NCBI RefSeq assembly: GCF_000611645.1
Contig: NW_014012919.1
Location: 1-13,187, forward strand
Length of the DNA: 13,187 bases
From: Monoraphidium neglectum
Taxonomy: Eukaryota; Chlorophyta; Chlorophyceae; Sphaeropleales; Selenastraceae
Direction of reading: 5' to 3'
Shown here: positions 1 through 10,057 of the stretch, in pieces
Layout: every line of letters begins with the position of its first letter
Position numbering within the stretch: the first letter of the stretch is position 1
Program-made: the position numbers and the translations under genes
The notes under the pieces: model-generated
What the model was told of the DNA's origin: nothing
What the model saw: the letters and a program-made list of their open reading frames with translations, nothing else
Databases searched by the model: none

Positions 1-41
1 GCCGCGCTGAACCCGCCGTCAAAGCCGCCGCCAAAGCCGCC

Positions 42-74
<33 letters not shown>

Positions 75-3000
75 CAGGTTGCCACCAAACTGAATGCCGG
101 CGCTGACTTGGAGGTCGGCCCCCCACCATAGGTCTCCCCCGCCCCAGCCGCCGCCCCAGCCGCCGCCGCCCCACCCGCGGTCGCCGCCCCACCAGCCCGT
201 GTTGCTGCTCGTCGGATTCGGAGAGGCACGGGCGGGGCGCAGCCGAGGGCGGGGTGAGCGGCAGAGCTGCAGCAATTATGCACAACTTGAGATGGTGCTG
301 ATACTATCCGCAGCATTGATTGGGGTTCGATTTCAGCCTCGCAGAAGGTACGGCGGACAAGACTTGGAATGCGGCACGAGAGCGCAGCAAAACCCTGCGG
401 GGACTGGTGAGCGCTGCGGACACATGCGCCGCCCTGTTGCCCCCAGCACCGCCGCCACCCTTGTCAGCACACGCACCTGAAGACAAAGGGATCGAAGAAA
501 GGGATCACCGGCGGCCAGGCGCAGGGCAGGCCGCCGATTATGTACGTGTTGACAATGAGAGGAGGCGGCGCCACCACCACCACCACTGGGGGCGGGGGAG
601 GCAGCGTGAGGACGGTGACCTGTGGGGGACCAAAGCACAGGCCGCCGATGATTGCCTGCAAATGGAGTGAGTGTGTCGGGTATAGTCGTTAAAGGACCGG
701 CCTGCACAACCTTGTTCAACGCAGCTCCGTTGCAAAGCAGTAGCAGAACCTGCCCCAAACTTTGCAGCAAAACTGCAGCACCAATGAAGGTCAATCTTTG
801 CTGACGAGCCAATCCCCCCTTACCCACAATTGCCCCTGTTTCCCTCGGCACCCGAAGTGGGCCCAATCACCCACCTGCACTATGACCTCCAGAGGATTGC
901 CACAGGGCAGCCGAGTCAGCCCAAACTCAGATGATGATGTCACGTAGCTCGTGCCCAGGGGGCGGCCAGTGCCCTGATCCGACACCTGCGGGAGGCAGGT
1001 GTTGTTTGAGGGGTGGGGGAGTCGGCTGTTGAATCAAAGCCATCTTGAGGAGACTTTGATGCACCTGACAGGGGGAGGGGAGCCAGTGGCTGCATTGAAG
1101 GCGAGTGACTACGTCCTGGGGTGCACTCAATGCAAACTGGGTGGTTGAGTGCGCGCCATTCGCATGCCGTATAGTTGCGCAGTGCACTTCTGCTAGATCG
1201 TTCCAAAGAGAAAATGTAGCGGGTACCAAAACTCATGGTGCACCTGCACAAGGTAGTCGTCGGGCCTGGGGCCGCCCGCCGGCGGCTGCCAAGTGACGCG
1301 CGCCCCACCCGGCCCCCGGGGCGCCGCCCCCAGCCCCTGCACCGCCCGCGGCGCGCCGGCCGGCAGCACCGCGCGGCCGGCGTCAGGGAGCATGAATGTC
1401 AGAGAGGATGACGCGCCGTCGTCGTAGGCAACCGACAGCGACTGGACGACAAATTTGTAGGAGGCGCCGTCGACGAGTTCGCCGATTACGGCGGTGGTGT
1501 TGCGGTAGGGGATTGTGTTGGTGGCGCTGAGGGGCCGGCCGCTGGCGGGGTCCACCTGGGCATAGGGTGGATTGTAAGGGGTGAGGCGCTGTTTAGGGGA
1601 TGGCAGGAGTGTTGCTGCAGCACTTTCGCAGGCTCTCAACCTGCTGCGGCTGGCAGCTGACCAAGGAGGCTGTTGTGCAAACGGGCACGGTGCGAAGCTT
1701 CCTGCTTGAGGAGCCGGAGGCAGGAGATTAAAGAGTCCTTCACTGCCATGAAGAAGCGACGCTTGACAACCCTATGAGCGTGTGATGTGAGCCCAAGCCC
1801 ACCTGTGTAATATTTATCATGAATAGGTCAGGGGAACTCCCCTCAGGCATGTTCCTGTGTCGATGGCAACAGCAAGGATGGGGCGCACGCAAACGGGTCT
1901 GGATTTCTGCCATTTTGGGGTAGATTTGTGGGGGGTGCAGCGGGGAGGATGCCAGGCGGGGGCTGAATGGCCAGGGTGCCACCAAAGCAAGCAGCACAGG
2001 TTATTGAGCTGGCTGGTGCCCGGTGGCCGCCAGCCGGCTGCGAGGTGATCGCGGGTCTACGCGGGGTTTTGGGCGGGCGAGCCGGACGGCCCGCGCACCA
2101 GTGCAGGACCACTGTGCCGTTGCCAACCGCCTGGGCCCCGAGGTTGCGCGGCGCCCTGGGCGGGCCCTGGCCGCCGGCAGGGGTCCCTCTGAATGCATAG
2201 GCCGGGTCGCTGTCGCCATAGCGCTTGGAGACAGCCTGGTGTGGGTGATACACATCGTGTTTGGGGCAAGGCAAGATGAGGAAGTAGATGATGGTCGGCT
2301 CAACATCAGGCGGCTTGCTCCGCTGGGGGATGACTCTGAGGGCTGATGCCCCCGGCCGCGCCCGCCGCTGAATGCATGCCCGCAGGCCGACCCCCCGATC
2401 GCACGCCTGAGCTGCTAGGCTCCGGATTTGGACACTGCTGCAGTCAGTTAATTGCGCTGCTGCGCTTACCTGGGCAATGAATGCATAGAATCTGCCAGCG
2501 GCCAGGCCCTTCACCACAGCCGCAGTGTCCTTTGGCCCCGCTCGCAGGGCCATTGGTGCCGGCGCATTGGGCAACGGCCAGCCCGTCTCGTTCGTCTCCC
2601 GCACGTTGATTATGTAACCGTCCAGGCGCGGGTTGCCCGCGGGAAGTTCCCAGGTCACCCGCACCGACGTGCCGCCGACTGCGACGGCGCGGAAGCGCTC
2701 AGGCGGGCCGGGGCGCGCGTCCAGGAGCGAGGGCGGCAGCGCAGCGCGCGCAAGCACGGCTTTGCCGTCCCCCTTGGTCTTGCTGTTTGCGACAACCTCG
2801 AACTGGTAAATCGCCCCCTTTTCGAGGCCTGAGAATATGGTGGACAGCGCCTCGACACTGCGGCGGCGCAGGGCCGTGCCTTTGCCTCCCAGCTCTTTGC
2901 CTTGCACGGCAAACGTGTCGAAGCAGGCGGTGTCGTTCGGCGGCAGGAATACGACCTGAAAGCGGGGCGGTGGTCAGCATGTGATAGTGTGAGCACCATT

Positions 3001-3523
3001 GACTCGAAATTCCCTGCGTGGCTGGCTCGCCATCGGTGACCGTTGCGCTCCATGCTCAGGCAATCGGTGGTGCTGTGGGCCTTTGTCGCGGCGCAGGAGC
3101 CCTCTTTTGCCAGATCCCTCTGCCGCCAAGCCCACCTGTACGGCGGTATCATTCAGCACGAGAGCCTTGACGCTTGTGGGGGGCCCCGGCACCCTGTCAG
3201 CGCATTTGATCGGCTCGGCGGCGCGCTGCCCAGGCGCGGCCTGCAATCAGGTGTGCACAGGTTCACTGAGCAGCGCCGGGATGGCGCCCGCTCCGTGGTA
3301 TGTCAAGGCGATCCAGCTGCAATTGTGATCCCTATTGCATATAGCAACACTGCTTATTAGAACTCCGTGCAGCTCCGTGCATGCGTGCAGCGCAGCGCAT
3401 GCGCAAACTTGCCTGTTGCGCCAGCGCATGTGAGGGTGCCGTTTCCGTCAGTAACAGTGCCACAAACACATTAAACGCCGTATTTAGAGCCCATTTGCTT
3501 CTTGTCTGCGCAGACAGTGCCAT
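1..3523 (-). CDS. Gene B: secreted protein with four fibronectin type III domains and Gly/Trp/Phe-rich C-terminus (3' end outside window)
   Basis: Exons on the minus strand: 3523-3413, 3240-3136, 2955-2470, 2235-2099, 1854-1803, 1555-1244, 985-875, 655-477, 204-<1. All eight junctions keep the frame and give about 565 residues with no stop. The ATG at 3523 opens a typical signal peptide (residues 1 to about 35, hydrophobic NVFVALLL core, ending SHALA). Four FN3-like domains follow at about 54-147, 153-253, 258-357 and 363-438. Each has the Pro-rich start, the VTW/LHW-type Trp strand and a late Tyr or Phe strand. Cys50 and Cys83 bracket the start of FN3-1 and are matched in gene A, so a disulfide is plausible. 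Residues 439-497 hold a PPPPPVVVVVAPPP run. The last exon is Trp/Gly-rich (GWWGGDRGWGGGGWGGG), then GFGG repeats. Several N-glycosylation sequons are present (NDT, NET, NGT, NIT, NTT). FN3 domains usually mediate protein or carbohydrate contacts; an extracellular-matrix role is inferred. The protein lacks catalytic motifs. Confidence 0.8.
21..68 (-). repeat. 12-nt tandem repeat coding GFGG in gene B
   Basis: Four consecutive 12-nt units (plus-strand form aaagccgccgcc or gaagccgccgcc) sit in the last visible exon of gene B. In the minus-strand frame each unit codes Gly-Phe-Gly-Gly. Flanking bases carry degenerate further units. Glycine-rich repeats of this kind occur in structural wall proteins. 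Confidence 0.8.
1803..1854 (-). other. 52-nt micro-exon of gene B
   Basis: The acceptor CACAG at 1859-1855 and the donor GTGGGC from 1802 bound a 52-nt exon coding NMPEGSSPDLFMINITQ. The preceding exon ends TG at 2099 (phase 2) and this one begins G, restoring the conserved Trp of the FN3-3 strand. It ends in phase 0, as the next exon needs. The peptide aligns with gene A residues around APAGSQPDYYQLGITE, which gene B otherwise lacks. Without it the third FN3 domain would be broken, so this exon decides that gene B is intact here. Confidence 0.8.
3241..3412 (-). other. GC-AG intron of gene B after the signal-peptide exon
   Basis: Exon 1 ends CAACAG at 3413 and is followed by GCAAGT, a textbook GC-type donor. 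The acceptor is GATTGCAG, ending at 3241. The 172-nt intron is phase 0 on both sides and joins a signal peptide to the mature N-terminus. A GT four bases further in (3408-3407) would leave the wrong phase for this acceptor. Gene A lacks an intron here. Confidence 0.7.
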
Positions 3524-4242
3524 CGCGGGGGTGGCAAGGTTGCTATCTCCGCTCAGTGACGAGGGGAACGAAGCTGCTCACAGGACTCCATCTACATTGC
3601 ATGAACACTTATTGTAAGGATAACGCCGTTGTTTAATGGGTGGGAAGCAAGGCGTGTGCAGTGAGCACACATTGTCACCAGCATTGCTCGGGTGCCACAA
3701 TGCCTAGTGCCTGCTTGATCTTTGTAGTGGAGCATTCAGGCATATTCCCAACACTTAGTGCAGCCGTGTTCGCTTTAATGACCTCCAGGAGCACCACACT
3801 GGCTGATTTCGTTTGTATACACAGCTGGTATGTAACAGAGCAGCCTTTTGCCAAACCCCTTATCCTGGCCTTACTCCGGTTGCATGATGCACAAAATCCA
3901 GGCATGGACCCAGGTGCAGCCCGTTTGCAAGGCGCAGTCCGGTACAAATGCTGACACCAATCAATGTGCAAGAGTGCAGCGTGTCAAGGGCCTGACCAAA
4001 AACTGGATGCAGTTGAACAATACCCAGCCTCAAAGCTTGCAGGAAGCCTCGCCCAAATCACCAATCAGAGGACATGCACAAGCAACAGGTTGATGGTTTG
4101 ACAAAAGGGTATCACAGGACAAAGGCCGAGCACCCTGTGCGGGGAGAGGCTGCATGCAGGCCGCCCTCAGCATATCAGGTCTGCCGGCCTGTCAGTGCAA
4201 CGCCGGCATGCATGCGGACCACATCACTGCTTGGCAGACACT
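3524..4242. other. Intergenic: gene A 3' flank and gene B promoter region
   Basis: These 719 bp lie between the stop of gene A (4245-4243) and the ATG of gene B, both on the minus strand. The stretch is less GC-rich than the genes and no reading frame in it has convincing coding character. It should hold the gene A 3'UTR and polyadenylation site and the gene B promoter and 5'UTR. I found no TGTAA (the usual volvocine poly(A) signal) on the minus strand and no clear TATA box. Two CCAAT sequences on the plus strand, near 3957 and 4059, could serve either direction but are weak evidence. Confidence 0.6.
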
Positions 4243-7200
4243 TCACAGCCGCCCAAATCTGTTGCCAAAAATACCTCCCCCGCCACCGCCACCACCACCA
4301 CCGCCGCCGAGCCCGCCACCGCCGCCGCCAAGCCCGCCGCCGTCGCCGCCGCCGAAGCGGCTCACGCCGCCGCCGCCGCCGAAAGGCCCGCCGCCGCCAG
4401 GGGCGGCGAAAGCGGGGGAGTAGGCGGGCAGCGCGCCGGCCCCCTGCTGTGAGAACTGCGAAGGGTAAGAGGCTCGCCCGGCGGGCGCAGACGGGAAGGA
4501 CGTGCTGGGGAACGAGGAGCCCCCCGAGGAAGCTGCCGGGAAGCCGCCACGAGTGGTGCTCGGGAAAGACGGCTGGCCTCGGGTGAAGGTGCTGGGTGCA
4601 GCAGGTTGCGTCGATTGGGTAGTGCTTGGCACAGTGGTGCTCGGCGCTGCACCCTGCGCTGGCCCGAAGGAGCGCGCGCGGCCCGGGAAGGCGCCCGCGC
4701 CGCCCGTCGGGCCTGCGCCCTGCGACGGCAACGCCCCGCGGGGGGCGGTTGGTAGGGCGCCGTCCACCGCACCGGGCGCGGGCCGCAGCCTGGGGGGTGA
4801 TGACGTGCCGGCCGGGCCGGCGGCGGCGGGGCCCGTGGTGGCGGCGGGGCCGGCGACGGTCGGGCCGCCAGTGGCCGGGCTCGCGGTCGCGGGGCCTCCG
4901 GTGGCGGGGCCGGCAACAGCGGGGCCGTTGTCGCGCGACCGGCTGGGCCGGCCGCTGGCTGGAGCGGCCGGCGCCGCGCTTGCGAGCGGCGCGCTTGAGC
5001 CCGAGCCGGTCGGAGCGCCGTTGCCGGTGGGAGCGCCATTGCCGGTGGCGGTCGGCGCCGTGCTTTGCAGTGGGCCAGGCCCGGCGGGTGGGTTCCTGCC
5101 GCGAGGATTGCCTTTTGTGCTCGCGGGCGTCGTCGCGTCGGCGCCTGTCTGGGTCACGGCGGGCGATCCCCTGGCTCCCTTGGTTGCCGCAGCCGGGGCC
5201 GCAGGTGACGCCCCGGGCTGGGAGTTGCCAGGCGCCTCACTGTTGCCTGAAGATGTCACGGCAGGCGACCCCCTGGCCGGCCTGTTGCCTCCAGTAGATG
5301 TGGCGGGCGACGCTTCAGGCGTGGAGGGGGCAGCCGCCCCGGCGGGCGACGCTCCGGGCTTGGTGGGGCCAGCCGGCCCGGCGGGTGACGCTCCAGGCTT
5401 GGTGGGGCCAGCAGGCCCGGCGGGTGATGCGTCGGGCTTGGTGGGGCCAGCAGGCCCGGCGGGTGATGCGTCGGGCTTGGTGGGGCCGGCCGCCCCGCCG
5501 GGCGACGGCTCGGGCTTGGCGGTCCCAGGTGACACGGCGGGTGACGTCAACTCGGGCTTGGTGCTCCCAGGTGAAACGGCGGGTGACGTCAACTCGGGCT
5601 TGGTGCTCCCAGGTGACACCGCAGGTGACGTCAACTCGGGCTTGGTGCTCCCGGGTGACACCGCGGGTGACGTCAACTCGGGCTTGGCGCTCCCAGGTGA
5701 CACCGCGGGTGACGTAATTGCGGGCTTGGTGCTCCCAGGTGACAGGGCGGGCGACGAGAACTCGGGCTTGGTAGCTCCAGGCGAGCGACCGGGCAACGGC
5801 AGCGTCGGTCTGGGCGTGGTCAGCACATCGTGTGGCCACAGGAGAGCGAGATGTGAGAGTTTGTGCAATCTATTTGTGCTGTCAATTCAGGTTTTTCAAA
5901 CCTCAACTGCCTGCCGTACAGTTTCAAATCCTTGTGTGGTGCTGAGCGAAGCACAAGATCATGCATGCACAGGTCGTCTCATGCCTGAACATTGGCAGCT
6001 CTCGAGCCCGCGCGTTTGCGGCCCGCCGAGGAGCCCCGCCCACCTGATCACGTCTGGCAGGGGCTTGGGCGGGGTCGTCGGCGGCGGCCGCTGCCCCGGC
6101 AGGTCGAGCCGCCCAGGCCTGTTAGGCCGTGTCGTGCCCGGCCGGATCCCCCCACTTCCAAAACCGCCCAGGCCGCCGAAACCGCCGCTGCCGCCGCGGG
6201 GCCTGTCGCTGTCGCCGCCGAACCAGCGGCTGCCGCTCCAGCTGCCGCCCCAGCCGCCGCGCCAGGTGGGCTGCCGGATGCCGCGGTTCGGGCGGATGGC
6301 CCAGAGGGGGTCGATGGGGCGGGCGCGGTGGTACCACCAGCCAGGGCCCCCTGCGGGTGCAAGGGGAAAGGCGGAGGTCGAACACAAAGGGTCAGAACGC
6401 GTCGAAGGCTGGGACGGCGTACGAGATCGCACAAGTTGACACGCTGTCGGGTTAGGCCGCAAGGCTGCGCACTCAAGCTTGACGCGAGCAGGACTGACAT
6501 GCTTCACACCCACCCTCAAACAAGCAAGCAACACCAGCGACGTTGCCAGGATGTCGGCGAGCGAACAGCCTGCCCATGCGCCCTTAGGCCCAGGCGTCGG
6601 GGGCGGATGTGGCTGAGAGCCTAAGCCCCAATTCAACGCAAGCCCTAAATCCTAGCGCGGCGACCCACAGAAGTTGTTGAAGGGGTTGATGACGATGATG
6701 ACGCCAAAGAAGACGGTCCGCCGGGGAAAGAAGGCGTTGTACCAACCCACTGGGTAGTAGGAGCTGTGCGGAGGGTTCAGGGTTGTGGATTTTGAGGCGT
6801 TATGCGCCGTTGGGGGTGCGGGGGCGGGCCAGTCAGCAGCAGAGAGGCAGGGGGCAGGTGAACGCTGGAGCTCTGCTGCTGGCAGCATGCTTTTCAGGGA
6901 GAGGGGCACCCGGTCGCCGCGATGCCGCCGAGCAGCAGAGACCAGCCATTGCAGGCATATGGATGGTTCAAACGGATCAATTCAGAACCCTGGGAGCCGA
7001 GTCGTGGGTGCCTTGCACCCGATCCAGCCGGGCGAGGCTGCCGGGAACCCGCGACGAGAGCGTTCGGTTTGCGTTCAGGGTCTAGCGCGTGCGCCCACCT
7101 GTACCAGTAGGGCAGGTAGGGGTTGTAGCCGTAGTAGGGGCTGTAGGTGGCGGGATAATAGTAGTCAGGCACCGGCAGTTCGACGACAATGGATGACGGC

Positions 7201-10057
7201 GGCCCGTAGCCGCCCGCGCCAAAGGCCTGCGGGGTTGGTTGCAGTGGGTTGTTGCGTCGCGGGCGCGGCAGGGCGGTCGGGGTTGGGCCGGGCGCGCGGA
7301 GGAGCAGCCAGGGCGGAAAAACAACTTTCAGTTCACAAGTTCAAACCAGTCAAGAATATGGAAACGCTCATCTACGAAGCTGCGGGTGTGGCGGCGCACC
7401 TGGACCACGACCTCGACGTCTGTTCCAAGAGGCAGCCCCGCGATGGCGAGGGTGTTGCCCTGAACCCTGTACTGCACGCCCAGGGAGCGGCCGCTGTAGG
7501 CGTCGTAGGTCGTCACAATGTAGTACTGGGCGCCATACACCTGCTCCCACACCAGCTGCAGATTCAACGAGGAGGGGGGAGAGTGATTCAAGGTTAGAGT
7601 GACGCCTGTCCGCGGCTGCTTAGGCACAAGGGGTTGCGACACGCTGAGAGACCACTGCCCGGATACGAGTAGTTAGGAAAGCATGGATGACGCCCACGAA
7701 AACGCGTGGCTGTGGGTGGGGGCAACCAATCGGCATTCCTCCCTACCACGCAAACGCACACACTTTGCGCCCACCCACACGCGTGCTTGAACGCCCACCT
7801 GCCAGCAGTAATTCCACACCGCTAGACACATTTGCGCACAAATGCACCAACGCAGGCTCAAAAGCACATACGCGCGCACGCGCGCACCTCCACGTCGCTG
7901 CCATATATCCTGGCTGCGAGCCCCGGCGGCTGAAGGCGCGGCGCGTTGGGGGGCGGCTGGTAGGTCGCCGGCACGGTGTACTGGTAATCAGCGCTTCGGC
8001 CGCTCTCAAATGACGTCGAGTAAGACTGGACGTCGAACTGTGTCATTGGGATGGGTGATGTGTGTGACAGGGTTACGTCACATGTGAGTCGGCGGATAAC
8101 ATGTGAGGGGGTAGGTGGATAAGAGCAGGGCAGAATAAAATGCGAATGATGAATCCAGATGCGAGCCGCGGAGGACAGGGGGTCGGGCAGCGGCCCCCGG
8201 CCGCCGCGCCAGTCGCCGCGCCAGTTGAGCCAATGCTGTGCAGTCACCCTCTCCCCCCACATACACACACACACACACACACACACATACACACACGGGA
8301 AGCAGCAGCCCGCAACCTGCAGGCGTGATCACAGCGGCCCGCGCTGAGGAGTGCGCACCTTGTAGGTGGAGCCCGGCGTCAGGTCGCGCACGAGGGCCGA
8401 CGTGTTGGCGTAGGGGATGGTGTTGGTCTCGCTGAGCGGATTGCCGGACGCATCCACCTCGGTGATCCTGGCGGGTTTGCAGGGCGGTGGGGTCGTTGCA
8501 GGATACCAGGTGGCGTGCCCTCCAGCAGGGTGTGCGGCAGTTGAACCATCGCTTCAAAGATCGCACACCAAAGTCAGTGAATCCTTGCTTTGCAGCCTGC
8601 TCGCATGCACCCGCTGGCGCCCTGCTGTGAACCTCCTGTGAAAACACCTGATGTTGCACCCAAGCCCCAACCCCTTACCCGAGCTGGTAGTAATCAGGCT
8701 GAGACCCGGCCGGCGCCTGCCACTGCAGCGCCACCGCGCCCTGGCCCGCCGGCGCCGCCGACACGCCCCTCGGCGCGGCGGGGATGGCGCCGCCGCGCGG
8801 GGGCGTGTTGTGGAAAGAGACTGCGGGCTCGGGGCTTGTGCCGCGGGCCGACTTGGAGACGATGGTGAACACATAGTAGCTGTTGGGCGCGAGGCCGTCA
8901 GCAACCAGCGATCTGGCGTCCCCCTTGGCAGTAAACGTCAGGTTCTTGGCGTTGGGCAGGGGGAAGCTGCGGGGAAGGCGGGCGGTGGGCAATGTGGGCG
9001 CGGGGGATTGGGCGCGGTTAGAAAGCGGTCCGTCAGAGGGGCTGGTGCAGCACGCAGGGGCGCATGGGGGGCGTCCATATGTTTGCCACGTCAAAGTCGC
9101 GTAAAAGAGGGACAAGGCTTCCACGCCTGCAGCGTGTCATTGCAAAACGGTAAGAGCTGCGCACCCTGTGGCGTTGGCCGGGACCGCCGTGATCGAGTAG
9201 GAGTCGACCTTAGGGTTCCCTGGCGGCCGCGCCCACGAGAGGTTGGCGCGCGTGTCGCTGAGCGCGACGGCGTCGAACGCGTCGGGCGCGTCCGGCACCG
9301 CGTCCAGCTGCGCCGGCGGCAGCGCGGCGCGCGAGGTCACGGCGGGGCCCGCGCCGGCGGGGCCGGCGGGAGCGACGGAGAACTCATAGATGCCGCCCGA
9401 CTTGAGGCCGGCGAAGGTGGCGCTGAGGCCGCCGTTGACGGTCTGCGGCGCCGGCGCGGCGCCGCCGCCGGACACAGCCCTCGCGGATACCTTGAAGGAC
9501 GTGACGCAGCCGCCGCCTTCTGGCGGGAGCCAGAGGACCTGGTAGCGGGCGGGGGGAAGGTGCGAGTGTGTGAGGGGGTGGGCGGGGGCGGCCGCATGAA
9601 CGTGCCGCGATGTGCACGGTGAGCGGCGGCAGCGCTCACGGCCGCGAGGCTGCCCGCAAAGCGGCCGATGATGGGTGATTTGGTATTTGAGAAGGGCCCA
9701 CGGCAGGGATCGGGCGGCGCGAAGCCGGGCGGGTCTTAGCTGAGGGCAGCTGGAATGCATGCATGGGGGTGACGAGACCCGGAAGGTGTACCCTCAACAG
9801 CATCATTTGCGCCCGCCCCGGCCGCCCAAGGCGCCCCGGCCACGCACGTTCACGGCGGTGTCATTGACAATCACGGCCTTAACGGGCCCCGGTGCGGCGG
9901 GCGCGGCCTTCTGGTCACAGTCCTGCTGCTGCGCGCCTGGCGCTGCTTGGGCCGGGAGTGGCGTCGCGGTCGCCGGGTTCTGCGCGTGGCCGCCGTTGAC
10001 CGCCAGCAACAGCAGGAAGGCCCCAGCAAGGACCCGCCGTTGCCCGGCAGGGCCCAT
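4243..10057 (-). CDS. Gene A: secreted FN3-domain protein with Tyr/Trp-rich segment, PTK repeats and Gly-rich tail
   Basis: Exons on the minus strand: 10057-9848, 9538-9165, 8966-8679, 8467-8359, 8037-7888, 7555-7400, 7226-7099, 6763-6669, 6350-6044, 5809-4243. They sum to 3384 nt, 1127 residues plus TGA, and every junction is in phase. Residues 1-26 are a signal peptide (LAGAFLLLLAVNGGHAQ). FN3-like domains lie at about 56-147, 150-250, 255-352 and 358-429. Residues 445-530 are rich in Tyr and Trp (YYYPATYSPYYGYNPYLPYW, then WWYHR). Residues 531-606 are Gly/Arg/Pro-rich. Residues 615-772 hold 14- and 13-residue SPG..TKP repeats, then a Pro/Ala/Thr/Ser-rich low-complexity stretch, then a polyglycine tail ending FGRL. 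Cys47 and Cys81 match a pair in gene B. SP-rich repeats resemble hydroxyproline-rich algal wall glycoproteins, so an extracellular-matrix role is likely. The weakest junction is 6669/6350: without it the protein would stop at 6652. Confidence 0.8.
5311..5505 (-). repeat. 39-nt minisatellite, five units, coding 13-residue SPAGPAGPTKPDA-type repeats
   Basis: Five in-frame units lie in exon 10 of gene A, residues 708-772. The first (SPGGAAGPTKPDA) and last (SPAGAAAPSTPEA) are diverged, while the three central ones differ mainly at Asp/Gly before Ala. Each of the first four units carries one Lys in a TKP motif. The unit length differs from the adjoining 42-nt array, so the two arrays expanded separately from a shared SPG..TKP theme. 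Confidence 0.9.
5533..5784 (-). repeat. 42-nt minisatellite, six units, coding 14-residue SPGSTKPELTSPAV-type repeats
   Basis: Six complete in-frame units cover residues 615-698 of gene A, with a partial seventh to 5506. Units 4-6 code identical peptides, which points to recent expansion; the N-terminal units have drifted (SPGATKPEFSSPAL, SPGSTKPAITSPAV). Ser-Pro and Thr-Lys-Pro motifs suit prolyl hydroxylation and O-glycosylation, as known for chlorophyte wall glycoproteins; that modification is inferred. Confidence 0.93.
8261..8296. repeat. (CA/GT)n microsatellite in gene A intron 4
   Basis: An AC-dinucleotide run from 8263 to 8287, broken by one T and resuming to 8296, lies inside the 321-nt intron between exons 8467-8359 and 8037-7888. 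In the transcript it reads as a GT/UG repeat. It is likely length-polymorphic; no function is visible. Confidence 0.95.

Noticed and set aside
1843..2098. Read-through of the 2235-2099 exon of gene B to a stop near 1843, suggesting a pseudogene.
   Set aside because: A GTGCGC donor at 2098 and the micro-exon 1854-1803 restore the frame and the FN3-3 domain exactly, so the gene appears intact.
4243..4281. Possible GT donor (GGAG|GTATTT) near the end of gene A that could join A to B as one giant gene.
   Set aside because: An in-frame TGA follows closely, the poly-Gly tail is a natural end, and gene B has its own ATG and signal peptide.
5542..5675. Four TGACGTCA sites spaced 42 bp apart, looking like a bZIP-site array.
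   Set aside because: They sit in the coding minisatellite and arise from the codons for Leu-Thr-Ser-Pro; the spacing is just the repeat period.
4502..6439. Long open plus-strand frame of about 645 codons opposite gene A exons 9 and 10.
   Set aside because: It is antisense to a GC-rich repeat exon almost free of Tyr, His and Gln codons, so the opposite frame seldom meets a stop. It has no splice logic or recognisable domain, while the minus frame has phased exons and paralogue support.
7680..7900. CAC/GCGC-rich stretch that might be a second microsatellite or a small plus-strand gene.
   Set aside because: It lies in gene A intron 5 (7887-7556) and the frames there have no coding character; the repeats are too irregular to call.
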